64,000 nt of DNA, taken from Protea cynaroides. Lineage: Eukaryota > Streptophyta > Magnoliopsida > Proteales > Proteaceae. The notes under the pieces are model-generated. The model did no database searches. It was not told where the DNA came from and was given only the letters and a program-made list of their open reading frames with translations. Positions within the stretch are counted from its first letter, which is position 1. The number at the start of each line of letters is the position of its first letter. The stretch covers positions 29,312,902 to 29,376,901 of the forward strand of contig CM053267.1 of the NCBI GenBank assembly GCA_028583415.1. Direction: 5' to 3'. A program made the position numbers and the translations under genes. This document shows, one piece after another, positions 11,078 to 21,830 of this stretch.

Positions 11078-11344
11078 GCTTATATGCTCTGTAGTTGGAA
11101 AACACCTGCAGGGGTATGACATTACCCTTTATTTATTTATTTATTTATTTTCTTTAGATGGATCACCCTTTATTCTTTCGATTGTTAGTACCACACGCGT
11201 ATATGGTCTTGGATTGTGTTGACGTATACATTTATAGAGGAGAAGGCCGGAGGGCAGAGACGTGACTACGTGAGTAGGGGTGGCCAAGTGTAGAAATAAA
11301 ATAAACGAAAAGTTGGCCAAAAGTATTGTAACCTATTTTGAGCG

Positions 11345-11430
11345 TGTTGACAAGGATGGATTCTAATCCTCTCTTGCCCCTCATGCCGGCATGAAAAAAT
11401 CCAATGACTGTCGTCCACTATGCGTGTATA
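11345..11430 (+). repeat. Single arm of the 12756-type hairpin element
   Basis: Matches the left arm of the element at 12756-12921 by eye: shared ATCCTCTC, a GCCCCTCATGCCGGCATGA-like core, AATCCA and GTGTATACC. The opposite arm is absent here, so this is a truncated copy or one arm left by excision. Confidence 0.5.
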
Positions 11431-11833
11431 CCAAACTTTCAACTTACTCTCCGTTTTTGTTTCTTTAGTGGGCTTAATATTTCCTGCAATTGCAACGACT
11501 TCTTTATCTCTTCTTGTTCACAAAAACAAGATTGTCTAGATCCGATGGGACAAAATCTCATCCATTTTTCTTTTCAAGACCTAGTAACTCGCCTTCATGA
11601 CCCATGCAATAATAAATGAGGATTACTTAGTGGAAGAAGTCAAAGAAAAAAAAATGTTGTAACCGTTTATTTACATTCAAAGAAACCCTATACATATTTG
11701 AACAAAAATTATAAAAGAGAAGAATCTATAACAACTTAGATTTAAAGATTATTTAAACAATTGCTAAGCGAACTTGGTTTGTGTCCTGCTAGTTGAGTGC
11801 ATGCACCAAAAAGTCAAGGAATCCACTCTCATG

Positions 11834-11914
11834 TCTCACATTGTGCCTTAAGGCACCTCTTCTCCTAGGAGATCATGGGTTCCATTCTCCTATCTCACAT
11901 TGTGCCTTAAGGCA
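11834..11914 (+). repeat. Short direct duplication, 59-bp spacing
   Basis: The 22-base word starting TCTCACATTGTGCC and ending AAGGCA occurs at 11834 and again at 11893. The intervening bases are only partly similar. No coding or structural role is evident. Confidence 0.6.
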
Positions 11915-12755
11915 TCAACACCCACTTCCCACTTCCCCTCCCTCCTCCTTTGCAACTCTAAGTAGCTATAGTTAGTGTCTCATTGGGTAGATAGAGGGTG
12001 TAGTTAATGTCCTTTGATGATGTATAATTTTCCTAAAGATGTAAACGGATATAATTCGAATTGAATACACCACTATACAAATTCAAATCCAACTTTTTTC
12101 TTTTCCTTCTTTTCCATTAATGTTTTTATTTCTATTCAAATTTAAAAGAAGTAATTTGGTTGGCATGACCCACGTTTTTATCTTATATGCATCAAATAGT
12201 AGTAGTAATTCTGGGGGTGCTTGTTTCCACTCATTGAAGATTCTATCTACAAAAGAAGGTCAACGGGGGATACTAAAGTGGCTCTCACTGAAACCATCTA
12301 CGAGAAGGTGAGGTCATTTTTCTTTCCAGCCGCCATACGGTTCGACCGCTTTCGATTGCCAAATACACTATCCGAATTTGAATCCATCAGGTCTGTAAAA
12401 ATTGAGTTTGAATTTGATTATTTAATCTCATACTTTGATAATTAATATTCGATTCCAATCCTAAGAATAACCCTGAACACACTATATATAGTTAGAATCA
12501 GATTGGAATTCCCTGAATACATTATGAGTTAGAATCTGATTGGAATTGTCATCGCTTGATTCCGTTCACTGTAAAATTATCTTAAGCTTCAATGTGTTTG
12601 AGACTATCTATTTCTTGTAATTTATTTTCCTTGGAAAAGAGAAATCCCATCTTTAGTGAGTTTGAAGAATATAGCAGGTAATGATTTCGAGAAAAGAATA
12701 TATGCAACTTGAGAAGATTCCTTTGGAGTGACCGCCTGATAGGTGATAAAAAAAG

Positions 12756-12921
12756 GATAGAAATCCTCTCATGCCCCTTATGTTGGCATGAGGAAATCCA
12801 GTGGTTGTAGTTTACTGTGTGCATATACCAATATATTGGTATATGCATAAAATGGATGACAACCATTGGATTTTCTCATGCCAGCATGGGGGGGGCGGGG
12901 GGCATGAGAGGATTTGAATCC
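12756..12921. mobile_element. Inverted-repeat MITE, second family (166-bp hairpin)
   Basis: Two roughly 80-bp arms face each other around a short AT-rich centre near 12836 (CCAATATATTGG). The arms share ATCCTCTCATGCCCC and its reverse complement. The right flank is ATAAAAAAG (12922-12930) and the left flank ends TAAAAAAAG, consistent with a 9-bp duplication differing by one A. This suggests a Mutator-type element. A run of G at about 12888-12899 interrupts the right arm. Confidence 0.7.
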
Positions 12922-13035
12922 ATAAAAAAGTTCAGATTTGAATCAAACAAGGGAGAGTAAAATCAATCACAAGAGCAAACAGAGCATTGCAAAAATGTGT
13001 ATTGGAAAGGGAAAATAGGAAAAACATTTTGGAAA

Positions 13036-15433
13036 GGCATTGTTTGGTTGCAAGGAGAATTGAAGGGAAGGGAAGTGAAAATTTTTAACGACTTTAAATG
13101 AAAACTTTTGGAATAATTACAGCACATGCTATCACATTACTATATAACTAATTCCAAATTATTCCATATTTAGTTATTTGTGATTCCTAGGTTGACACTA
13201 AGAGGGGAGGAGGGTGAATCAGTGGCTCATAAAAATTCTTCCCAAATTATTTGTGAAGCTTCCTATCAGTATTTTATATGCTGCCTTGAGCTGATTGAGA
13301 CTGTTTGTTCTAAACCTTTTAGACCACATACACATTCACATACGTGTAACAAACTTTGCCACACCACCACAGGCAATGGTATCCTGTGATTGGGCCTACC
13401 TAGTGTGTACACCCATCATGCACATAATGCACTTCATATACAATAAACACAATCACACAATACATAGATGTAACATGGTTCACCAACACGATGTATGATG
13501 GCTAGTCCACGGGGTAATACTCTAACCATGGTTTCGTATCATACCCAATACGCTTCTCAATGTTTTTGGTTTCTCCTACAATCCAGGTGCTACAACACCT
13601 ACCACACTCCCAGCTGCAACTGAATCTAGGGCTACGACCCTTAATCCTGTCAAGCCCCAACTTGACAGGTTACAATGTATTTTTTAAAAAGAGATTACAA
13701 GCCCTTCTCATATAGCATAGGTTACAATGTAAATGGACTTGTGTTCATGATTACCTTCCCAGCATGATCACAATAAAGTGGTCCTCACCATTTGGTTTTT
13801 CCACTTTCTTCAATGATGGTGGATGAGCATCTTCAAGCAAGCACAAGAGTTGGCACTCTTCCAATTACCCTTACACACACAAAATCACTCACAACTCACA
13901 ATGAATACTCATACTACCTCCCTCATTCTTCAGATAGCCATTAATGTCAAAGAGAGGTAGGTGGAGATGGTTCTATACACTCAAGGAGAGTCATATATTT
14001 AGTTTCCTTATAAATACACAGCTCACCTTCTCAAAATCATCCCAACCAGTGTAGATGGATAGATCTTCAAAAAACTAAGACATAGCAACTTAAATCGTCC
14101 AAATCCAAGATCGGACGGCTAAGTTATGTCCAATCAAAGTTCGGCCAATGAGAAAATTTGAAAAAGCATCCTTTTTAGTATATCAGTGCACCCACGATGC
14201 GCAAAAGCAATCACTGCATGACACGATAGATCCGTTGTTGAGTTGTGATTGGCTAGCTTTAGAATCTCGAAAAACCGCTGTTGGATATGTTAGGAAGAAG
14301 CGGGAAAGCATTTGAACCGTCAGATGTTCTTCATCGGGTCAGTCGAACTCAGAGTAAATCTTGGCCTTCGTATTTGAATCCACATCGTTGACACACAATA
14401 CCTACGCCTTACTGAATCAAGAAACCACCTTCATGTGATGTGATGTACGATCATAAGTTGCATCCGGCCAAAATATTTGCTCGCGGGAGAATCTTGACGC
14501 TGCCTTCGAGAAACACCATAGCCCACCTGTTTGCAAGCTGCCAGATCAGAATCTGGAATGCGTGGCTCAACCGTGGCCATTGATTTCAAATCCCTTAATT
14601 ATTGAATGCCTAAAATACCCCTGAGAATCATTAAAATGGCCTTTGTAACCAGTTTTTTCCCACTTAAAACACTCTGAGACACAAGGTTCTCGGGGGGTGC
14701 CTCTCTTTCCTGGCAATATGTCGAATACATGGTGATGCCCCCATGACTTAGTCGATTTGAGCCTCAAAGCCCATGGCATTTAAACGCTGGCCTGCAGGCA
14801 TGGGGCTTGCGGCTGTGCTGTGCCTTGGGCATGTGCATGGTTGTATGCCCTTGTGGCTATTGGCATGGCCTGCAGCCAAGTGCCAAGGTTGGCTGCCAGG
14901 TTGGGATGCCACCTCACTAGTGGTTGCACCTACTCTTTTTCTTTCTTAATTTTCTCTCTCTTTTTTCTCTCTCTAGTTTTTCTCTTTCTTCTTTCTCTCT
15001 CTTCTTTTTCACATGAACCACAATCCACACACAACATTAAATATTAGATGAACCTTAGTAGAGCCCAGTACCACCTCAACGGGGCCCACACACTCTCTGT
15101 TTCCTCTACAACATAGAATAAGTGTCTCAGACACAACCATACTAACTGAGTCTCTGCCATCTATCTAGAACTACTTAGAATCATTGCCAACAATGACAAT
15201 AACCTTGTCAAGGTTCCAACATTATTAACTTACACTTCACTTTGCATCTAAATCCCTCCCATTTGAAAAGAAAAATAAATTTTATATCTTATAAATATCA
15301 TTACTAAATATGTTAAGAAGTTTAGGTAATTTATATATACAATAATGTTGTCTTACAACTATAAAAATTTCCATTTAAAGTTAAAAAATTTCACTTCCCT
15401 TCCCTTTAATTCCCCTTGCAACCAAACAAAGCC
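13036..15433. mobile_element. TIR element of about 350 bp, split by a solo LTR
   Basis: Left end GGCATTGTTTGGTTGCAAGG (13036) and right end CCTTGCAACCAAACAAAGCC (15433) are inverted copies. The match continues inward for about 70 bases (GAAGGGAAGGGAAGTGAAA and complement). Removing the LTR at 13179-15221 leaves about 350 bp with no coding capacity. No clean target-site duplication is visible, so the superfamily is uncertain. Confidence 0.7.
13179..15221 (+). mobile_element. Solo LTR, unassigned family, copy 1
   Basis: A 2043-bp unit that starts TGTGATTCCTAGG, ends GGTTCCAACA, and is flanked by a perfect TTATT duplication (13174-13178 and 15222-15226). A TATA box (TTATAAATA) lies at 14008. 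The start region AAGAGGGG...GGGTGAATCAGT is a style seen in several plant LTRs. The same family occurs on the minus strand at 45861-59890. No primer-binding site, tract or coding region adjoins it, so it is a solo LTR. The superfamily cannot be decided. Confidence 0.75.
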
Positions 15434-15599
15434 AAAGGGAAATCAAGAAAACAGATCAAGTAAGAAATTCTTGTAATCAAGATTCAAGAGAATAGATTAT
15501 GACAATAAATTCTTGTACTCTTTGCTTTGACCCTACATAGCTTTCTACATACATAGAAGAACAAATTAGAAACAAAGGAGAAGATGTGAGAAAAACCAG

Positions 15600-16086
15600 A
15601 ATGGAGAACAGGATGTTGTCGTCAAACTGGATTGGTCCTTAGCTCGATCAAATTTCCTGCACACGGAAGAAATTACACCGAAGTATTGGTCGGGTGGCTA
15701 CACCCTATGGCTACTCCGATACCCAAGTTAGTTCACCGGACAAGCAGTATGGGATAGGCCAGAAATGCTATCCCTTTTAATCAAGGAGATTTGAGTAGCT
15801 AGCTTGCTCTGAGCTTAGAAGCTTAAGAGTTGTGTGTTTTACCTGTGTCCATCTTGTCAATTTATAGGTTGGGAGTGACCTGAGCACAGATGCTGGACAT
15901 GCCCTCTGTTGTGGCAGAATGTCCTCACTATGAGGGTGGTTTACGCCCGCTGATTTGGAGAGGAGATGAATCCATGCCACGTCATTCGACAATTGACACT
16001 CTTCTTGAGATCCTGTTAATTGCTCCATAGCTAATGTGTGGATAATCCTGTTGTCCATACTGGGGGTTCTCGAGGCGGGTTCCACA
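15600..16086 (-). mobile_element. Probable 3' LTR of the Tat gypsy element (approximate bounds)
   Basis: On the minus strand a start at TGTGGAACCCGCC (16086) is followed by a TATA-like CCTATAAATTGAC near 15870, then by GGTATCGGAGTAGCC and ATTTCTTCCGTGTGCAGG, a layout typical of gypsy LTR R-U5. Neither the purine tract nor the far end is clear. It lies at the 3' side of the minus-strand Tat pol, where the 3' LTR is expected. Confidence 0.4.
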
Positions 16087-16184
16087 TCACTTGTTAATAT
16101 CCAGTTGGTGCGGAATACGTTAACTTATTTAAGAGGTCCATCTTTGACGAAGCACCAAGGCTCTTGATCTTGCAGAGTTCCAAG

Positions 16185-16380
16185 GTTCCAAGGCGCATAT
16201 GATGGCGAGGCTTCGAGGCCTCCATGATGGCTAGCCTCAAGGCCTTTACGATGGCGAGCCTCAGATGCGTCCATAGATGGCAACCCTCCGAGGCGTCAAG
16301 ACCTTCATGATGGCGAGGCTTCGAGGCGTCGTATTAGCGAGGCTTTGAGGTGCTTATTGTCGTTCCACCCTGTGAGGCTT
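16185..16380. repeat. Degenerate tandem repeat, GATGGCGAGGCTTCGAGGC word
   Basis: Five or so imperfect units of roughly 35-45 bp, each centred on GATGG(C/A)GAGGCTTCGAGGC or a close variant. It lies in the untranslated 3' part of the Tat element, between the LTR and the promoter of the antisense gene. Confidence 0.6.
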
Positions 16381-16768
16381 AACCAACCCCATTATCCGAG
16401 GTTCTTGTTTAGCTCGGGCCTTTCTCCAAGGTTGGGCCAGAACTTCGAGCATATCTGCACCTTGCTCTTTCCTACTTCTTGGAGGTGGGGAGAGCAATAA
16501 CGATTTTTGTTTTGCTACTGAGGCCTGTGAGGCTACCTATTGAGGAGTTGTAACGGCTATTCTTTGAGTGAATTTTTAAATTTTTCTATAGATTCAGTGG
16601 GTCCCGCTAATGACCTCATTCTTAAAAAGAAATATTTGGAGTACCATTTTTTCCATTAATGCGCTGGGACTGGAGCAAACGGGGGGTTGCCACATATGCC
16701 CCTACCAACTTAATGTGACGGTTTCAGTTGTTTTTCAGATTTGTAGGCCATCATGGCCTACATTTAGG

Positions 16769-16779
16769 TATTTATAAAA
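16769..16779 (+). promoter_or_regulatory. TATA box for the antisense gene of the Tat element
   Basis: TATTTATAAAAT lies about 140 bases before the first in-context ATG (16911, in AGTAATGGCTAGG). The intervening leader is pyrimidine-rich (TTCTTTTTTATTTTTTCTTC), as expected of a plant 5' UTR. The orientation is opposite to pol. Confidence 0.5.
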
Positions 16780-16910
16780 TCTTCGTTTCTTTTTTATTTT
16801 TTCTTCTCATTTCTTCTTCCTTTTACTCTGGTTTGAGCCCTTCGCTGCTTTACATCCTCCTTCTCTCAACACAGTTTGTTGCTGGTGTTTCATCATTCTC
16901 CAAGTAAGTA

Positions 16911-19437
16911 ATGGCTAGGTCCAAGAAACCTAGTGATAGGGTAGAGATTAACCCAAAGATGAGGCTTCTTGCTCAAGTGTCGCTAGGCGACGTGACCAAG
17001 TTTTGACCTCTGCTTCCATTCTTTTGGTCATTCATGAGATCGGCATAGGGTGAAAGAACGAGGTGAAGAGGGCTAGGGCTATCCAGGCTGCCCGTGTTCT
17101 GGCAGCGAACCTCAAACCCCCACCATCCACAAGAGTCCCTCTTGGTTCTAACTATGCCGCCAGTAGGTTCGAGAGTAGAATGAACCAATCTCGATTAGAT
17201 GCCATCAGGGAACTCTATCACGTCCCTGAGAACTTTTCCTTTGTGCTTCCCGACCCAGAGGATAGGATGTGTACTCCTCGTAACGATGCTATAGTCGTAT
17301 ATGAGGAGATGTTCCAATTAGGATTTCGTCTCTCCTCTCCTCCCTTTTATTTTGAGTTGCTGGACAGCTACAGGCTGGCCCCTTCGCAGATCACTCCCAA
17401 CGGATGGTGTAAAATTACCAGCTTTTTAGCTCTTTTGAGGATTAGTGGGCTCCTTGCCGAGGTCGTCCTTTTAAAAAGGTTTATCCATCTAGTTTTTGGA
17501 GCGTCAACTGGGGGGGCTGGTATTATTTCCAGCATCACAATGACTCGTCCTACGCCTCGACCATAGAAACCATCACTTCTCACCATTACTGGAAGTATAA
17601 CTTCTTCTTTGTCTCTTGGTCCTTGCTTCCTAAGGATACCTGGCTGTGCAACCGCTTGTCTAAGGTTATTATTTCCGTGGTTAATGTTGTTCCGATGATC
17701 GATCAGGATCTCAATGACTGCGCAGAACTGATTAGAGCGGTCCCTGCCCTGACTTTAGAGCAACTGTCTGACTTTGAGTTTATTCAAAATACTGGGCTGG
17801 GTGAGCCCCTTTTTATCTGACTAACTTTTCCCTTTTTGTGTTTACTAATTGACATTTTTTCCTCTATTTTTTCTTTGACCGCAGTGGATATTAACTTGGA
17901 TGACCTGTAGTCCTTTTGGCCTAGAGCCCACCACCGGTGAGAGGCCTCGAGGCTCATGTTTCTGAATCGCCACTTGTTAGGCTCCAAGACTTTCATGAGG
18001 AGGAAGTTACTACCGAGGCTGTCGAGGTCACTGACCACATTGCTGTCTTCAACCTCCCTCCTCTAGATGAGTAGGCACCTGTGAGGGTTAGCGATGTAGA
18101 GGTCCTCGAGGTTGAGGGGGAGGGCAAGGTAGGTACAAAACTTCAGCTAGGCGAAAAGAGGAAGCATCGCCATGGGGATGGGTCCTAGAAGAAGAAGAAG
18201 AAGAAGAAGAATAAGAAATCTTCTTCTTGGTTCGAGAGGGAACCCTGAGGTATGACCTCAAATTCTTCCTCTCTCTTTTGCATCTATTTTAATTCTATTA
18301 TTTTACGTTAACTTCTCATCGTCTGTCTAGGTGTCGACCATCATGAGGGTCCAGATGGAGAATTCGACCATCCAGAGAACATCGATGAGGACTTTACCCC
18401 CTTTGTGCCTGAGGTTCATCTTTTCACCCATCAGTCAGCCATACGAAGCCCTGTTGCTGTGGAGAAGCTAATCCACACCATGAGACTCCCCGTGGATGTT
18501 CTCGAGTACCACAGGATATTACTCGATGAGGCCTTTTAGCGGGAGGCATGTCGTCATGTTGAGGTAGTGTTTTATTTCTTCCTTCCTCTCTTTAACGAGT
18601 TTCTGCATTGTGACTTATCCTTTGGCTATAGGCTGGTCATTATTTGATCCATACTTGGCCTATTATGGTGGATCTCAAATCTAGGCTGAGCTTGGCATTC
18701 CAACAAATAACTAAAACAGAATCTCACCGCGACGAGTTTGACACACTCCCCAAGGAGTGTCTGGAGGAGATGTTATGGTTTCAGGGCCAACCTAAGGATC
18801 TTAAGGAGTTGAAAAAACTCAAAAAGGACTTGTAGGAAGCTGAGACTAAGAGGACCAAGGAAGAAGAGCAGGACAATGCACAGGATCAGACGAGCCAAGA
18901 CAAGAGGGCGCATCAGAAGTTGAGGGATGCCCAAGGTCCCTTCGAGGAAGAGCTTCGGAGTGCCAAGAACACTGTTGCTACCACAGAGAAGGTTCTCGAG
19001 GACGAGCGGGTTGCTCACAAGGCTGCCCTGATAGGGCTTACTACTTCTTCTGAGGTCTAAATTAAAGAGGCTGAAAAGAAAACAGTGGAGGACTTCAAGG
19101 CGGGGGCCAAATATAAGAAGACCGTGACTAAGTCTTTGCTGAAGCTGGTGGTGCCTATGGTGACTGAGATTTGGTACTATGTCTGGGCGAGCTACCCCCA
19201 CTTCGACCTGTCGCCAATAGGTGCCTTTGAAAAGCTTCTCGGTCCTACTGCATCCCCTAGGGCAGCCACTCCTCTCGCTCTGCCTTCTCCCTCTGGACAG
19301 CCCTCTACCAAGCCTTTACAAGTTATATCCGAGGACCAGCCTGCTCCCCTTCCCATTGCTTCAGCCTCTCAAGTTGGCCATAGTGAAGAAATTCCTCTAC
19401 TGAGGGACAAGACCTCCCCCCATCCGAGCCTTGAATG
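16911..19437 (+). pseudogene. Spliced antisense accessory gene of a Tat gypsy element (PF04195-like)
   Basis: The gene runs opposite to the integrase at 21830-20359. The ATG at 16911 gives MARSKKPSDR. From about 17060 a domain resembling the putative gypsy-type transposon family PF04195 follows: LDAIRELYHVPENFSFVLP, MFQLGFRLSSPPFYFELLDS, then SQITPNGWCKITSFLALLRI. A G-run near 17510 shifts the frame; the domain then continues to 17798. Canonical GT-AG introns fit at about 17799-17884, 18249-18330 and 18562-18631. The last exon encodes a coiled coil (18780-19080) and a Pro/Ser tail ending in TSPHPSLE. Stops near 18835 and 19060 and the frameshift show it is decayed. Function is unknown; the family is known only as an extra gene in plant gypsy elements. 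The N-terminal exon join cannot be resolved. Confidence 0.6.
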
Positions 19438-19573
19438 ATAGTGTCTCCCCTTGAACTTACATTTGTACTTTTTTTTTTGTGTACACACTTGTACTTTTTC
19501 TTTTTTTAATGAATGATAATCCTTTTTTACCATATGCTTTGTAAAATATTCTTGTACTTTTTCTCTGTGTTGT

Positions 19574-20270
19574 AGGATAATTATCCACCCTCCAAGCTTC
19601 GAGGCCCTTGGGGCAGCCGAGGGTGTCGAAGATAATACTTCGTGGTTGATGTTTTTTGTCGATGGAGTCGACCCTCCGAGCTTCAGTGCCTTTGACCTTG
19701 TCTTTAGTGCTGAAGCTGTCTTCATCTCTTAGGATAATTATCCACCCTCCGAGCTTGGAGGTCCTTGGGGCAGCCAAGGGTGTCGAAGATAATTCTTCGT
19801 AGCTGAGGTTTACGTTGATGGACTCGACCCTCCAAGCTTCGACGCCTTCGACTTTGTCTTCGGTGCTAAAACTGTTTTTATCCCTTAGGATAATTATCCA
19901 CCCTCCGAGCTTCAAGGCCCTTGGGGCAGCTGAGGGTGTCAAAGATAATTCTTCATGGCTGAGGTTTTCATCGATGGAGTCCACACTCTGAGCTTTGACG
20001 CCTTCGACTTTGTCTTCGGTGCTGAAGCTATTTTTATCCTTTAGGATAATTATCCATCCTCCGAGCTTCGAGGCCCTTGGGGCAGCCGAGGGTGTCGAAG
20101 ATAATTCTTGGTGGCTAAGATTTTCGTAGATGGAGTCGACCCTCCGAGTTTCGACGCCTTTGACTTTGTCTTCAGTGCTGAAGCTATTTTTATCCCTTAA
20201 GATAATTATCCACCCTCCGAGCTTCGAGGCCCCTGGGGCAGCCGAGGGTGTCAAAGATAAGTCTTTTCAT
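19574..20270. repeat. 156-bp tandem array, 4.5 units
   Basis: Units begin at 19574, 19731, 19887, 20043 and 20200 with AGGATAATTATCCACCCTCC (the last slightly altered), giving a period of 156-157 bp; the fifth unit stops near 20270. The array lies between the end of pol and the antisense gene, where Tat elements often carry tandem repeats. On the minus strand it is open for 265 codons, with a 52-residue period containing KLGGWIIIL and SFSTEDKV. Confidence 0.9.
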
Positions 20271-20358
20271 TTTTACGAGTTGTTGTCTTTACAACAATTA
20301 ACAGAGTGTTTCTTGCAACCAAGCACCTTTATTGATTTTTACTTGATTTACAATACTT

Positions 20359-21830
20359 CTATGAATAAAATTTTCGTAGGTTCGATGCATTCACGTCCTT
20401 GGGACAACCTCGCCGTCCACCCTTTCAAGGTGGTATGCCCTTATTCTTGTTGTTTTGACCACTTTGTATGGTCCTTCCCAATTTGGAGCCAACTTTCCTT
20501 TTTTTGTGGGCTCCGAAACGGAGGCCTTCCTTAAAACCAAGTCTTCTATTTGGAACACTTTTTCCCTCACTCTTTTATTGTAATGGTTTGCCATGTAAGC
20601 CTGATATGAGGCGTTCTTTAGGTGGGCAGCTTCTCGGACTTCTTCAAGTTTGTCGAGGCCCATCAACATATTTTCCCTGTTTGCTTCTTCGTCGAAGTTA
20701 GCTATCCGGAATGTTCTGTGTACATCTTCAACGGGTATGACTACCTCTGCTCCATGGCTAAGCATGAAGGTGTTTCCCCCATGGGTGTTCGGCTGGTCAT
20801 TCTGTAGGACCAGATGATGCTGGAAAGTTCTTCTACCCACTTTCTCTTTTCTTCACTCAATATTCCTCAGCCCACTCTGTATTTCTTGATTTATCACTTC
20901 TTCTTGTTCTATTCTTTTTTTAGTCCCTCGAGAATGGTCCTGTTCGTAACCTCGACCTAGCCATTGGCCTTAGGGTGGTGTACCGAGGTGAAATATTGGG
21001 CTATCCGATACTATTGGCAAAAGGCTCAAAATTTGCTTAAGTCAAACTACTTCCCATTATCGGTGACTACTACCTGGGATATTCCATATCGATAGACCAC
21101 AGAGAGCTTGAAGAACTCAGTTACCTTCTGGGCTATAATTTTTGGCATCAGTTCTACCTCGATCCACTTGGTGAAATAGTCAATGACAACTTTGAGGAAT
21201 TTACTTTGTTTTAGTGTCGTGGGGAATGGTCCCAGAATGTCCATCCCCCACATTGGAAATGGTATTGGACTAGTAATTGGTTGTAATGGTGTGGCTGGTT
21301 GATGTTGGATCTTGGCATGCCTCTGACATTGTATGTACTTTTTTACGTATTCCTTACACCCTTACACTGCTTTATAGTGTTCGGGAAGTACTATCCTCGC
21401 CTGACTAATATTTATGCCAGTGTTCGACCCTCTTGTTGGCTACCACAGAAACCCTTATACATGTCCTCGACGGCTCCTACAGCCTCGGAAGGTCGTAGGC
21501 ATCGCAACAAAGGCAAAGAGAATGCCTGTTTATACAGGATATCATTGTACACTACGTACCACTTTGTTTTTGTTTGTATCCTCCTTGCTTATTTGCGGTC
21601 ATTTGGGAGTATCCCACTTTTCAAGAAGTCTAGAATAGGATCCATCCAATATGGCTTGTCTATGAGCCTGTTGACCTCGACCTCTAGGGTGATGCTTGGC
21701 TTATCCATCCGACTCATAATATCGAACCATCAGACTATGATAAGTCCTGACTAAGGAGCTTGGATAATTGATCTGCTTCTGTGTTATCCTCTCTATCAAT
21801 ACTTTTGATGTCAAAGTTTTGGAAGGTCGT
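20359..21830 (-). pseudogene. Tat-lineage gypsy pol: RNase H end and integrase, decayed
   Basis: Minus-strand reading starts with the RNase H end (FDIKSIDREDNTEADQLSKL, about 21816-21757). Next is the integrase zinc-finger region (CLRPSEAVGAVEDMYKGFCG, near 21480), then WGMDILGPFP (21250) with the first catalytic Asp. VVVTDNGK (about 21060) holds the second Asp, and VEVTNRTILEG (about 20950) the Glu. The C-terminus at 20840-20391 reads GKLAPNWEGPYKVVKT and ends near PRT, with the final stop at 20361-20359. Integrase inserts the cDNA into the genome. Numerous stops, most readable as CAG to TAG or TGG to TGA, make it dead. Gag, protease and most of RT are missing because another LTR starts at 21831. 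Confidence 0.8.

Larger units (their letters stand above)
11087..12755. other. Intergenic region without a recognisable gene
   Basis: About 1.67 kb of AT-rich DNA upstream of the UGT gene. It holds a TTTA microsatellite (about 11127-11150), a half-copy of the hairpin element at 12756 (11345-11430), and a 59-bp direct duplication (11834-11914). Short open frames are not supported by any domain or composition signal. Confidence 0.55.

Noticed and set aside
16973..17188. Minus-strand frame over the start of the Tat antisense gene
   Set aside because: It is opposite a domain-bearing region and has no similarity of its own.
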